Of a stretch of 64,000 nucleotides of DNA, positions 33,710-46,540 are shown in pieces. The notes under the pieces were generated by a model that saw nothing but the letters and a program-made list of their open reading frames with translations, searched no databases and was not told the origin of the DNA. Both the position numbers and the translations under genes were made by a program. Origin of the DNA: Harmonia axyridis (taxonomy: Eukaryota; Arthropoda; Insecta; Coleoptera; Coccinellidae). Location of the stretch: the NCBI RefSeq assembly GCF_914767665.1, contig NC_059507.1, forward strand, positions 12,834,001 through 12,898,000. Reading direction: 5' to 3'. Position 1 is the first letter of the stretch. Each line of letters starts with the position of its first letter.

Positions 33710-34522
33710 ACGGGTGTTTTTTTCGAGGTATATAACTTTAAGTTGGCATTACTATTCTAAGTGGCGACTAATTTAACAGCTGTCAAGTGATTTCTTCTCA
33801 GTTTGGTTTGGCAATTCATTATGATTAGACTCACGCCTGAACAACGCTTGCAAATAGTGCAATTTTATTTCGAATATAATGGTTCTGTGCGGAATACGTA
33901 TCGCGCACTACGTCCATTTAATTTTGTTTATTTATGAAGCGCACTTCTGGTTGAATGGCTACGTCAACAAACAGAACTGCATTTGAAGTGAAGCTAATCC
34001 TCAAATATATGTCGAAACACCGTTACATCCAGAAAAACTGACTGTTTGGTGCGCTTTATGGGCTGGTGTAATCATTGGTCCGTACTTCTTCAAAAACGAT
34101 GATGGCCAGAACGTTACAGTCAATGGTGATCGGTATAGAGCCATAATTACTAACTTTTTCATTCCTGAATTGAACAACCATGATTTCCAGGAGCTGTGGT
34201 TCCAACAAGACGGCTCAACATTTCACACACCTCGTGCCATAATCGATTTATTGAAAGACACGTTTGGTGACCGCCTAATTTCACGTTATGGACCTATGAA
34301 TTGGCCTCCAAGATCTTGTGATTTAACACCGCTAGACTTCTTTCTGTGGGGCTATGTAAAGTCATTGGTCTATGCGGATAAGCCACAAACCCTTGACCAT
34401 TTGGAAGACAACATTCGTCGTGTTATTGCCGATATACGGCCACAAATGTTGGAAAAAGTCATCGAAAATTGGACGTCCAGATTGGACTACATCCGAGCCA
34501 GCCGAGGCGGTCATATCCCAGA
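33710..34522 (+). mobile_element. DD41D mariner-relative, copy 2 (3' end missing)
   Basis: Starts after TA at 33708-33709 with ACGGGTGTTTTTTTCGAGG. The coding begins LTPEQRLQIVQFYFEYNGSV, then TYRALRPF, then jumps by deletion to sequence ahead of EAHFWL (frameshifted). It then runs through the core; the open frame 34170-34565 gives QQDGSTFHTPRAIIDLL and MNWPPRSCDLTPLDFFLWGY. The spacing of the second and third catalytic Asp is again 41 residues. The C-terminal end VIENWTSRLDYIRASRGGH is present, but the element's 3' terminus is replaced by unrelated DNA. Confidence 0.85.
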
Positions 34523-37500
34523 GTGCAGACACAGACAAAGACCCAACCTAAGTTGTTTAGAATGATCTTAAATGCATTTTGTGAAAGTAAACATTGCAAT
34601 CGAAGAATTTTTGCGCCTTTAAATGTGATCGCAATGCTTCTCGGAAGCAATAGATTCATAAAACAATGATTGCAGGAAAATAGCTTAATGCCAATATTAA
34701 AAGAATGAAAATTGTATTACAGAAGATTTTAAGCATTCATGTTTCAGAATAATTAACCTCCAAACTACTGTCCTGTCAAAATTCATTCTGACTAATGACA
34801 AGTGACAAGTGTAAACCGCTAGTAGCTGAAATTATCGACCAAATTCAAATCCTTGAAGCAATAATTAGTCATTGCAACAGAACAGTTACCACTAAACACC
34901 AGCAATTAGAAAATGTTACAATTCCCAGCCAACAATTAAAACATCGCATACAATTACAAATCCAAAGGCGTCTGCATCGTCGTCTCCCCAACATCTTCAG
35001 AGCCGTCGGGCCGAGATCCTCAACGATAATACCGTTGATGCTGCTAGCATCAGGTGCCGGTTGTCGCCTGCACCGTCGTCGTCGTCGGCAGAGAGGTGAA
35101 GGACTTCCTGGTGCTCGGCCTAGCGCCAAAGACGTCAACGGGTTTGTCGCTTCGGTCGATGGCCACTAATTGCGAGTTAATATCGGGACACTTACAACTT
35201 AATCAAGTTGGATGACACCGAAACAAGAAAAGATGAGAGGAGTGACACTCTGATTTCCATTCGACGCAATTCTAACAGCTAGAAGAGGAGTTGCACCCCG
35301 ATCTTCTAGTTTTTGCGTTGGTTCGAGATCGGGCCAGTTAAAAGTTGGAATTTTACACTTAATATGCGTTATCGTTCGTTCTAGTTGGCTGTGGGATGAA
35401 TGGAAGGTATTAAAAACGTTGGCTCTGTTTTATTGAGTTCTTGACTATTTGAAACTGGTCCAGAACCGGTTCTAATTGGGATTTATACCGCAAAGTTACA
35501 AATATTGCTTTTTACTTTATAAAAAAACTACCAGGAATTAATAACAACGATAATTTATTATTAGTTATTGTAATTCAAACTTACCACCATGCCACTATAA
35601 GTATATCAACCAAACAATGTAATTATACAAATTTTGTGTCTGAAATATCTGATGTCTTATGAGTTGGGATACCTTTTACTAACAGTGGAACCTAACCTTG
35701 GTGTTTTTATTTCAAGCATATTTGTTAGTAAAGAATTAATCAAGGAAGATTCAAGAAAGATCAACATATTGTTGATGAAGTTAGTCATAAAAACAGCATT
35801 ATCTGAGGCTTAAAATAAAACCTGTTAAAAAATCTCAGAAAAAAAGTATAAAACTATCAAAATACAATTAGCACACTTATAAATATAACTGAAACCAACA
35901 AAGCTCGAATTAATGCTGATGTAAACGACTTAGCAAGGCTTCAGCACAAAATGAACGACACGTTTGTGAAGAGAATACTCAATTAAAAAGAAATCAGGTA
36001 ACGTAATCGTACCATTGATGTCGTCAGACACATTGTCGAACGGTTCATTGATCCAAATTTTCAAAACGTGATTATATCCACCAAAATTGAAGCTCCAATT
36101 CACAAATTTCTTGAAAAATCTGACGGAAAAATTAATAAGTTATAAGTTGATCACAAATCCAAGTGAAGCATTCGAAAAAATTCAAAAACAAGACTAAAAA
36201 GCTACTTCGATAAATTCTTTCTTCCATGCAATTCTATTTCAGAAAGGTTTAAACTATTTAGAACACCATACTAAAATTACCATCAACTTTGAAGCCCTGG
36301 ATCAAAAAGAATCTCAAGTCAACCTTGAAGTATAAGGATATATGAAATTATTTTATTTCATCGAACATTTTGGAACGTATTTAGAGGTACAAAAATTCCT
36401 GAAGCTTGATATTTAAATGATTATTAATAGATGGTTTTCCACAGGGACCAATTCTGTTCACCATTTCAATCAAAAGATTGATTTCATTGCCTTACAGGGG
36501 CTCTGCTCTTTTATAATCTGAGGAATTAGATCCTAATATCATCTGACACGGGTTTCCTAACTATTATCCATCAATTTTTCGAAATCTATTGTTTTGGCCT
36601 TCACCAACATTCGTCTTCAATGAGTTTTCACAAACTGGGGATAACACAGCGCTGGAATTTGAAACAAGGTCTTGGGATTATTCTGGAAAGTTTCTTCTGT
36701 TGTGTTCAAAATCGACTTGATGATATACTAGAATAAAGAGAAAAAATTATTTATTAAAATATAAAACTATAAATTTTTTGAAATTTTCGTTTTTTTGATC
36801 GATAATTACAATAAGATGTATGGGAGTTGTTCTACGATGCCTATGCCTGCTAACACTCCCATAAAAAGCAATTGAGCGTGCTCATAAATGAATATGGTAA
36901 ATTTGAAAAAATCTCACTCAATTGTATCTGAAACAATAGGGCAATACGATTATCAGTTTTATAAGAACACCCAGTACTTTCGATCAATTCCAAACCAACT
37001 GACCAACCACCGGTGGTTAAAAACAGGTCCGATACTTTTTTTCCAAACTTACCAGTTAAGAATCCACTGAAGCGATCAAATTAGAAGCTCTCTCGACAGT
37101 GGACATACCTGAAATTTATACGACTGTAATTGTCACTCAGCTATTGAATAATACGGTCATCTAGATAATGAATCCAATGTCTGCTTATTAACCGGTTCTT
37201 GAAAGAATGGAACAACGAGAAAATTCGAACTAGTTAACTTCCAGAAGACCGCTGGCCTTTATAATCCTTCATTTAATTATACACAATACAATCACCTGGA
37301 GTACTCGGGTTTAATTTGGAAAGAAATCAAAATTTTTATTATGATGAAACTTCATACTTTCTCAACGCTATGGATTATTCAAAATGCAGAAATAGTTATG
37401 TTTATTTTTTTTATTGATCTATTATCTACATTATTTATCAATCAATATTTATAGTCGATATTATTATAAATGATGGACCGTTATATGTACCTATGTTTAA

Positions 37501-38105
37501 ATTGAATCACTATTAACATCGATAACTGTGGTGGGTTTGATGTTGAATAAGAATGAGCCATTTCTCGCCATATTTCCGACAAAAATAAGGAATTTTTGAT
37601 GAAAGATTTAATGCTCCAAAACAACACAGCAAAATTTACCTTATATTCAAAGATTCATAACTCCGAAATTAGATGTGCTGAAGCTTTGCACTAAAAATAT
37701 CATATTTAGTTTTATCGCAGCAACATATGTGTATTTTAATGTTTATGTATTGGGAAGTTTTCGAAAATAAATTTTTTCAATTTTTTTCTCTCGAGCTAGG
37801 ATGATCAATGCAATTGATTTTTTCCAACAAATTTCCCCAGAAAAGCTTTGGATGGCTTACGGCGGACGGATTTTTCTTATTAAATTTTCGATTCCTCCAT
37901 ATTCCAAAACTGTGTTGATTTTCTAACGATTCTTGCATGGAATTTGGTACAAAACTCGAATAGAATACCACATAACTCGAAAATACATCCCATGAATTTT
38001 TGACAAGAAATAGAATAAAGAAACAAAATCAAAAAAATTGAAAAAAAAAATTCGCCTACTATCTTTGTGAATTCGGTTCGACCCAAGCAAGTGTCCTTCT
38101 GAACT
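34523..38105. other. Unique DNA: GC-richer island then AT-rich stretch
   Basis: About 34795-35400 is GC-richer, with a CGT-rich run near 35080; its 124-codon frame is compositionally biased and shows no domain. From 35500 to 38100 the DNA is AT-rich. A short DGFPQGPILFTI reading near 36430 recalls a LINE PQG box but lacks supporting context. No element is assigned. Confidence 0.35.
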
Positions 38106-38109
38106 ATTA

Positions 38110-38650
38110 TTATTTTTATTATTATTCACTGACTACGGCTCTGTTAGTCTTTCGGAAACTGCGTCAAAATTGATCTTCTGTTCTTAACCCTACCTATTCC
38201 TACAAACCTAGGTCGTCGATGCTGTTAACAAAATCGACGACATCCTTAGGACCTTGGCTATTACTTCGTGAGTATCCAGATCTGACTTTCCCATGTGAAT
38301 GGTTCTCATGCCAGTCAGCACCGGACATTTGCACACTATGTCTTCGGCTGTTTCTACCTCCTTTCCACAGAGCCTGCAGATTTCATCTGCTGACTTACCC
38401 ATGCGGTACTACAACAGGTATTTGCACCGACAGTGCCCTGTCAGCAGTGCCACCATCACCTGTAGTTCAGCTTGTGGTAGCTTCCGGAGCGTCATGGTAT
38501 AGGTCGGTGGGAGCACCACAAATTTCTTTGCCTAAGGAAGACCCGGAGTGTTTCTTTAGAGGGTTTTTCTATTGTCCCACTCCCATTGTTGGGCCGCTGT
38601 CTTATATTGGTATTTTCCAAGCCCATATAGAAGGGCTCAGGACAAAAAGG
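38110..38650 (-). mobile_element. R1/Jockey-type LINE tail, 5'-truncated
   Basis: The minus strand reads ALLTGHCRCKYLL, then MGKSADEICRLCGKEVETAE, then DIVCKCPVL. This is the Cys-Cys-His-Cys end that follows RNase H in R1-like LINEs. An AAT-rich tail lies at about 38106-38127 on the left. Upstream RNase H traces (38400-38560) are frameshifted. Confidence 0.7.
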
Positions 38651-39049
38651 TGTCAACCTTGATGTTTTTTTTGCAAGTTTTTCTTCAATACCATAATGTC
38701 CCGGTTCCTATAGTTACTTTATTCTCTCTGGTCAGTTACTTTATGGTATTTTTGGCCATTTTGGTCAAGTTTGGAATGATATTTTTGAAACTACCAAAAT
38801 CTACCAATAGATTTCATAGAAATGTGAGAAAACTACTAAAGAAGTCACACTGGCGAATGCGTCAGTCTCTCGGCGCTCGAGGTATCCCCTTATTTAGTCT
38901 AAGCGCGCACGAGATTATAGAAATCGAGTCAAGCATTAAATATGTAAAATCAAGTCAAGTCAAGCTCAAGTATGTAATTTTTCACGAGCTTGATTTTGAA
39001 TTCAAATAGTTGGTTAAAATGTCAAGCTGCTTGGTTTGATGAATCCCTA
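38651..39049 (-). mobile_element. hAT remnant, copy 3
   Basis: Aligns with 4490-4680 and 6600-6699 of the first hAT: the words gaaactaccaaaat, tttcatagaaatgtgagaaa, agtctctcggcgctcgagg and ttgatgaatcccta. Here the site that carries LINE A in the first copy is uninterrupted, which confirms that insertion. The left end is lost next to the LINE. Confidence 0.65.
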
Positions 39050-39704
39050 AATAAAACTTCAAAAATGAACATCTCACATACGGCAATCTCGCTAAGCATG
39101 ACAGTATAACACCAGCGATCTTCCCTAAACTAATTTCTTACCCCCATGTCATCCGTACCTGACGAAGAAGCTGGATCATCATACTGCCCCCTCATCACAA
39201 AACAATAATTAAATATTTTCATATAAAATCAATTTGTAAGGCCTGTAATTTGCCGTCTCTACTCTCTTCCAACCACTAGGGGTCATTTAATTGGCCTCGG
39301 TATCATAAATTGAGCCGCGTAACTCTAATTATAGGTAGTATTATGGCCGTAACAATGCCCAATTAAGACAAAACAATCCGCCGGCCGGAGTTATCCGCGA
39401 ATGCGCTAGCCTTATCTCAGGGGGCTGAGCTGCTTGTCGAAAAAATTTTAATTGTTAATTTCTGTACGGAGCCAAGCGTTTGATGATTTCGAGGAGATGG
39501 GGAGATAGCACGAAATCGGACACTCACGATTAGGAACACCCATCTGGAGTGAGAGGTTATTCAATCTGGCGGTTTGGAACGTAAAAAAAATTGTTAGAAG
39601 AGCGAGTTGTGGCTAGAACAACTTTTCAACTCGTGCATCGTGTGATTTTTGATATTCGATCTTTTGGTGGAACTAGGTAGTAATGTTGTTTAGCTATTCC
39701 TATT
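39050..39704. other. Unique GC-richer island (possible conserved non-coding DNA)
   Basis: 39250-39540 is single-copy here, with words such as gggtcatttaattggcc and aatccgccggccggag. No open frame. This is among the better regulatory candidates by composition. Confidence 0.35.
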
Positions 39705-40975
39705 GATTTATATACACACATCGTCAAAAGTTTTAAGTCTTGGCCCCTCTTATCAACTCTCAACTTGTTGAATGTAACATGACAATTTTTGTGTATGAAA
39801 TCTTCACTATCTTATCACTTGACTGAAAACAATAAACCAGCGAAAAATTGTTTCTTGTTCAGGAGAATACAGGTGTATTCGATGTTAATCAGTTTTCAGC
39901 GAATAACGAAAGTTGTAATATTGAGAACATTCCGTGGAAAATGCCAGGACATCAAATTTCCCAGTTTGACCGGGCAATAATAGTAACCTTACATCAAGAA
40001 GCTTTGTCGAACCACCAGATTGCACAACATTTGTATACTCCAGGGACTTCACTTCAGTAAGGCGCACAGTGGCCATTTTCCTGGGAACTGGAATCGTTGC
40101 CCACAGACCGGTGCCTGGTCGACCCAGAGTAACATCTGCAAGGGAAGACCATTATATCGAAAATTTTACTCGAAGGAATCGAGCTGTAGCTGTAACAGCC
40201 CTTCGAAGTCATTTTTTGAGGATCTATAGACCGGTAGTCTCATCCAGTACCATAAGAAGAGGGTTGCATTCCTCAAATTCAAGACCAAGAAGACCCTTAA
40301 GAGTAACTCGGCTACCACCTGGACATAGAGCTACCCGTCGGCAATGGGAAAAACACCACCAAGATTGACTTTTACCAAAAAGGAGCAACGTCCTTTTTTC
40401 GGACGAGTCAAAATTCGATTTACAAAGTGATAGTCGACGAGAAAGAGTTTGGAGAGGTCCAAGCAGACTAGAGCGTCTCAATTTTGCCCAAGAAGTTGTA
40501 CCCTTTCATGACGGATCAATAATGTGCTGGGGAGTATAATGTTCGGTCGCCGTACCCCTCTTTTATTGTTCAACGAACAATGACTGGTGTCATCTACGTA
40601 GAAAATATCATTGAACAAATCATTGTTCCTCTGCGCAACGAATTTGGGGATAATTTCATATATCAGGATGATAACGCCCCACCACACCACACACGAAGGG
40701 TTCAAAACATCCTTCAAAAGAGCAATATCTAGAACTGGCCAGCAAACTCACCAGACATGAATCCAATTGAGCACGTATGGTAATACTTAGGAAGAGCAAT
40801 ATCCAATCGCCAAAACCCACCTTCAACTTTTCAGGAATTGAGTTTAGCTCTTCAGGAAGAATGGAACGATATGCCTAAAAATTTCATTAATGACTTAATT
40901 CGTGGGATGCCTAGGTGTATTGGGCAGTGGATTGAAAGAAGAAGTGGTAATACCGACTATTGAATTTGGATTCAG
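39705..40975 (+). mobile_element. Tc1-like element remnant, left end present
   Basis: A Tc1-type end (cgtcaaaagttttaagtc, about 39723) precedes a transposase in three broken frames. The N-terminal paired-like domain reads QFDRAIIVTLHQEALSNHQI, then RPVPGRPRVTSAREDHYI, then AVTALRSHFLRIY. The core reads VLFSDESKFDLQ (first Asp), then QDDNAPPHHTRRVQNIL (second Asp), then NSPDMNPIEHVW (Glu). The C-terminus is SLALQEEWNDMPKNFINDLI. This is the DD-E arrangement of Tc1 transposases. A stop between NI and NW and several frameshifts make it inactive. No right end was found. Confidence 0.8.
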
Positions 40976-41221
40976 TTGTAGAATAACTATTATTAACTAA
41001 AAAGAAATAATCGATAAATTTAGATTTTTTCTCATTTTTCCTCTTTTGTCTCATCCTGCATGAAGCAAAGAGTAACAAACAAAGAATTTCTATCAGATAT
41101 ATTGCAGTTGAAATAGAGGAAAATATTAATCTCATTTCCAGAACATAGATTGTTTATATCTTGAGAAACCTAGGAAGGCCAACACAGATACAGAAGTAAG
41201 AGATGTGTTCCCAATAGATAA

Positions 41222-41635
41222 TGAATAGTTATTTATAATACAAGTGCAGAAGGCATTGATATTCTTCCACGAGTTCAAAATTCAAAAACGAGCCACGAAG
41301 TGGCGAGTTTTGGAATGAACGAGTGGTAGAATGAGCCTTCTGTACGAGTATTATACATTATTTTCTCTAATTCATTGCATTTTCATTGAAATCAATGAAA
41401 TATTTCCATAAATATAATTTAGTGATTTTTGCATTGAAAAATGTTGGTTGGCAGAACTGATTTCTTTAAGGCAAATTGATGAATTGACAGATAAAGCCGT
41501 GGCGGAAAGTTTGGAGTGCCAACATAGAATAATAAAATATAACCATGAAAACTGTGCGTTTCTGATATATTCTCGCACGATTTTGTTCTACAAGATGTGG
41601 AAGAATGAACGGAATAACCACAGAATTGGAGAAAT
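41222..41635 (+). repeat. Interspersed repeat family C, copy 3 (reference copy)
   Basis: The longest clean copy. It starts atagttatttataatacaag, carries an inverted pair (gtgcagaaggc near 41245 facing gagccttctgtacg near 41333) that can fold into a stem, with cacgaagtggcg inside. It ends near ggaataaccacagaattgg. Frames on both strands are short and not shared by all copies. No transposase. Confidence 0.75.
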
Positions 41636-42307
41636 AATATTCTTAGCATTTGCTAAACTATAGAATTGTTCATTCTAACGTTATAAATATAAGATCCGCC
41701 ACATGGAGTATTTGCCGTCTCGATTAAATAAAGATATAAAGTACTATCTCAAGTTTGTATCAGATAGTATCCATTTCACAGTTAATTTAATATCGAATCA
41801 ATATTCAAATAAATTCAAATTTCACGATCTTTGTAATCGATTCTCAAATCTATAAATACATCAACGTTCATAACTTATCTCACACGTCGCACAAAACTGA
41901 TCATTATTCCTTGAAGAATGAAAGAACAGTGCTGAATTGAAGCAGATAGCTTCGGGCAGCCTCTGAAGATAATACGGAAAGATGGAAGTATGCTATTGGT
42001 GTAAGATGTAAGACGATAACTGTTGTTGAAGGAACCAAAATGATTTGTTTTTTGCTACCTGATGTATAAGCTCATGAATAATTCAGGATTACTCATTCCG
42101 TAGAAATAACATACAAGGCTTGATCAATTCATCAAGTTGAAATTATACACAAGAATTACCGACTATATTCAGGTGTGCGTATAACAATACAGCTGGTAAT
42201 TTTTAATTCGTGTCTTATTTGGAGAACAAGAGAAAGTAGTTTTCAATGATATCAAGATTATTGGATACATAATATTCAATATTCACTTAGTATGGGAGCT
42301 TCAAAAT
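41636..42307. other. Unique AT-rich DNA
   Basis: Nothing recognised. Confidence 0.35.
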
Positions 42308-43135
42308 ATACTAACTGACAAAGAAACTGCATCATCCAAAAGGAGCTTTTTAAATTCAAATATAATTTTTTTTTTGGTAAAACATAGATAATATAGCAAG
42401 GAGAAAATGATTGTAATTTGGAGTAAATCAGCAGGGTTTACATTTTTTAATAAATTTGTTAATAATGTGTTTGTCCACCGCGATTATCTATACAATCCCA
42501 TACACGACTCGGTATTGATGCAATAAGATGGTCCATTTCTTCTTGAGATATACTATACTTCAAGTCTCAGAGCCACCAAAGTCTGTGAAAGCTGGGGTAA
42601 ATTTCCAAGCCTTCTACCCCTGATGTCCCAAACATGCTCTATGGGCGAAAGATCGGGGGATCTTGGCGGCCGTGGCAAAAATATTCACATGGGTCGCTTC
42701 AAAAAAGTTCAAACTAACTCTGGCAACATTATCTGCCATTATCTTTCTTAAATATTGGATTCTCGAACCCGTTAAGGTGAGGGAGAACATATTGCTCCAC
42801 TATTTCTTGGTAACGCAGCGCTGTCATGTTCCCTCGAATTAAGACTAAAGAAGACCTACTTGCATGTGCAATAGCACCCCATACCATAACGCCTACTGTC
42901 TGGTGTACATGACGCTCAACATCAAACTGAGGTTCACGTCTTTCTCCCCGACGTCGTCAACTTCTTCTTCGGCCATCATGTGCACCCAAGGCGAATTGAG
43001 ATTCATCAGAAAAGACTACCTGATGCCATTCCATTCCACACTCCAATGTTGACGTTCTCTGCACAACTCTAATCGTTGCCGGCGATGCTCAACCGTCAGA
43101 GGTAACACAAGATGGGGTCGATAATGCTGCAGTCC
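42308..43135 (-). mobile_element. Tc1-like element remnant (second family)
   Basis: The terminal sequence tactaactgacaaagaaact (42309) is shared with 49258-49378 and 22-105. The minus strand reads SDESQFALGAHDGRRRS (first Asp), then VGVMVWGAIAHASRSSLVLI, then ALRYQEIVEQYVLPHL. A damaged second motif reads DNVARVSLNFFEATHVNIF, and the last is SPIEHVWDIRGRRLG with the Glu. It ends EEMDHLIASIPSRVWDCIDN before a stop. The N-terminal DNA-binding region and the far terminus were not seen. Confidence 0.75.
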
Positions 43136-44250
43136 AAAAGACCTTATTCGAAAAAGAAAAGAAAGCTTCAATTCTAATTCATTCAAGCAAAAAAAGCAGA
43201 TTAAATCTTGAGATTTTGAGCAAAATGGAATGGAATTACTTTTGAAAACTTCTGCTTTGACAACTGGGTATTATTTTCTATGAAAATTCACATGGAAGAT
43301 TGCCATCATTCTGATTGTATTTGACAGTGAACAGTTACACATCTACACAATAAGCGATTGGTGGAATGCTTTCAATCAGTCTAACATTTGTTCAACCTAA
43401 TTCCGTCTTTTTAATGTTTGCTACTTTTCTTTCAGTCTATCCTCTATCTCCGGATAATTCAGATGTTAAAGTGTGATGAAAGTTGCAGTACACAAGTGAT
43501 AGACAAGACAAGTAATGAGCAACAATGAACAAATATCGATGAGATCTGGCAAAAATCAACGAAGACCTACCGTACGACAAGTCCGACCGACGATGTCGCC
43601 TTTAAGGCCGGCCTGCACCTGCTACACGATCATTCAGAAATGATCACTTTTTGATTTAATATTATACAATACTTAGCCCCGAGTGAGGCAGCGAAAAATA
43701 ACAGCCCGAAACCAATATAATGCTCGCATAAACACACGCATTAGCCTTTTAAATGTATGCCCAGTTTCATCATCGCGAGGACTGGCCGGGCTACCAACAT
43801 AACAGGGACGGGTATACCGGAGAGGAGTTCATTGTTCTCATGGCTGCCGTGCTCTTTTGATTTATGAAATGAATTGGGAAGATCGGAAACCCATTCACAT
43901 CTGATTATTCTTTATTTTTATTCTCTCTCGTGTTCGTCCTCTCTCGGTTAATGGCGTTTCTTGATCGGTGATGTAATCCGTTGGGAGCTAATGGGTCGCG
44001 TCCATGGGAACTTTGGAATTCGACGAGGTACAGGGTGCCTCGTTATTTATCGAGCAATGGTTCGGTTTCCTTGTCAATCGACGGTTCCAGTTTTTGGTTC
44101 ATTATTTCGAATAATAAACGTTTGGATTTGTCTGAAAACAATTTAAGTGCAGCTGAAGTTTTTACGGTTTAAGGTTGGCGAAGTATTGGTTCAAAACGAA
44201 GCGTTTACATGAAGAGTGCAGTTTGTTTCCAATGACTTAGATATAAGATG
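43136..44250. other. Unique DNA with GC-richer island
   Basis: 43600-44160 is GC-richer and single-copy here (for example gaggactggccgggctacc). Short frames only. Possible non-coding regulatory DNA. Confidence 0.3.
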
Positions 44251-44252
44251 TA

Positions 44253-45467
44253 TTAGGCCAATTGAAAAGTCCCTGATGCACAGATGACGTTGCTAGTATA
44301 AGATCCATATAACTTTTAGTTAGTACCAACTTTCAAACGATACCTATCAAAATTTGACAGCAGTCCGACCATTAGTTTGTGAGATATTGCGTTGTGAATG
44401 TAGCTACTTTTGTTATTTGAAAAAAGATGGAATGAAAAGAATTTCGTGTGCTGATAAAATATTGCTTTTTGAAGAGAAAAAATACAGTTGAAGCAAAATC
44501 TTGGCTTGATGAAAAGTTTCCGGGGTTTGCACCAGGAAAATAAACCATCATTGATTGGTATGCCGAGTTCAAACATGGTGATATGAGCACCGAAGACGCC
44601 CAAAAGAGGATGTCACTGATGAGAAAATCGAAAAAGTTTACAAAATAATATTGAATGACCGTAAAGTGGAGTTGATCGAGATAACATACATTGTGAAGAT
44701 ATCATCTGAACGTGTACATCATATCATTCACGAATATTTGTACATGAGAAAGCTTTGTGCAAAATGGGTGCCGAGCGAGCTCACAATCGATCAAAAGCAA
44801 CAACGTGTTAATGATTCTGAACAGTGTGTCAAGCTGCTTAAGTACAATATACCTGAATTTTTGCGTCGATATGTGACAGTGGATGAAACATGGCTCCATC
44901 ATTTCACTACGGAGTTCAATCGACAGTCAGCTGAGTGGACAGCACTCGATGAACCGAATCCAAAGCGAGGAAAAACACAACAGTCAGCTGTCAAGGTAAT
45001 AGCATCAGTATTCTGTAATGCGCAAGGTCTAATATTCATGAATTACCTTCAGAAGGGCCAAACCATCAACAGCGATTTTTATATAGCGTTATTGGATCGT
45101 TTTAAGGATGATATCGTTAAAAAACGGCCCCATTTGAAGAAAAAAAAGTGGTGTTTCATCAAGACAATGGGCCGTGTCACAAATCAATGAAAACAATGGC
45201 AAAATTGCATGAATTGGTCTTCGAATTGCTTCTGCATCCACCGTTTTAGCCAGATCTGGCCCCCAACGACTTTTTCCTGTTCTCACACCTCAAAAGAATG
45301 CTCGCTGGAGAGAAATTTAGCGCTAATGAAGAAGTAATCGCTGAAACTGAGGCCTGTTTCGAAGCGAAAGACAAATCGAACTATAAAAATGGTATCGAAA
45401 AGTTGAATAATGAAATCGAATTGTGACAAAAAAAATGTGTAGACCGGGCACTTTTCATTCGGCCTGT
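44253..45467 (+). mobile_element. Irritans-type mariner, full-length with broken transposase
   Basis: TA flanks at 44251-44252 and 45468-45469. The ends read TTAGGCCAATTGAAAAGTCC and, reversed, ACAGGCCGAATGAAAAGTGC, close to Himar-type ends. The longest frame (44651-45190) reads ISSERVHHIIHEYLYMRKLC, then VDETWLHHF (first Asp), then KGQTINSDFYIALLDRF. After a frameshift come HQDNGPCHKSMKT (second Asp), then LAPNDFFLFSHLKRMLAGE (third Asp), then NEEVIAETEACFEAK. The N-terminus has a stop in GK-TIIDWYAEF and frameshifts. All three catalytic Asp survive but not in one frame. Confidence 0.9.
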
Positions 45468-45469
45468 TA

Positions 45470-46538
45470 ACTCAGACTGACTTCTAACCAAATACTTCGG
45501 CAATATTTTCAGTTTGAAAGCTATAGCGACACACACTTAGGCTTCCAAAATGCAGTCAATTTGCAATGTTCAAATTATTGAAAAACTTGAAAATTGAAAA
45601 GATCCACTGACTCTTCAAATACAAAGCAACATAATGATGAAATATACGATAATTACTTAAGTTCCGTTTCTTTTTGTACTAATTTACCATATATATTCAA
45701 GCAATAAAAAACTTTCAGTTCTGTGTAATTAATTGAGAAATAAATATTCCTTCAGCATCCTATGCTGGAAAAAAGTGCTTTGTGACTTATTGATACGTGA
45801 TAAAATCATATTACTCACACCCCGTCAGAAACAAGATCATAATCGTCTCGTAGTATTTCACCAAGCAAATATATCGTATCAAAACCGGAATACCTCTGGA
45901 ACAATATCCACCACGAAGCAGGATAATATTTAATCTAGCGAGAACAGACAGGACGACAGAATATTTACATATGACTCGGCTGAATCTAAACCCAGCAGAG
46001 AATCTAATTATTTTCTGACAAGGCTCCACCTCTATGTCTCTTTACGGCATATAACATTGTGCCCAAGTCACGGTTCCCGAAACTAAATCATAGAGTATTG
46101 TTGCCACATGATTCGATGGAAACACGTTTCTGCGTTTGACAATTCCTTATGTCCCACATGCTGCTAACTAATTATGTGACAAGTATCACAATTAATAGGT
46201 CTTGTAGTCGATTCTATCGTAGAGGGTTCTTGTAATGAGTGTGGTGTGAGCAAAAGCAATTAACGTCCGCATAAAATTGATATTGAAGTTATGGAACTTG
46301 TCGCATGATGACTTCTATGTTTCTCTGAAGGATTCTCAATAGATCGCTATCATCGATGGATGCAAAATCGATTGTCGCAGTTGTAATATAGTTTTTTGTC
46401 ATCATAGAACATTTTCCTATCTAGAAAAAGTCCTTAGATTGGCGAACAGGTCTAAATTGACAGTTCAATTTAGCTTATTCCTACACAACATTGAAGGTAC
46501 AACGGAATGAGATCAATATAATGAATACAATAATTATT
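45470..46538. other. Unique AT-rich DNA
   Basis: Nothing recognised. Confidence 0.35.
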
Positions 46539-46540
46539 TA

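Noticed and set aside
35800..36400. Possible retroelement coding relic
   Set aside because: Many stops in every frame and no family motif could be pointed to.
36420..36470. LINE reverse-transcriptase PQG box (DGFPQGPILFTI)
   Set aside because: A dozen residues without YADD or other motifs around it; may be chance.
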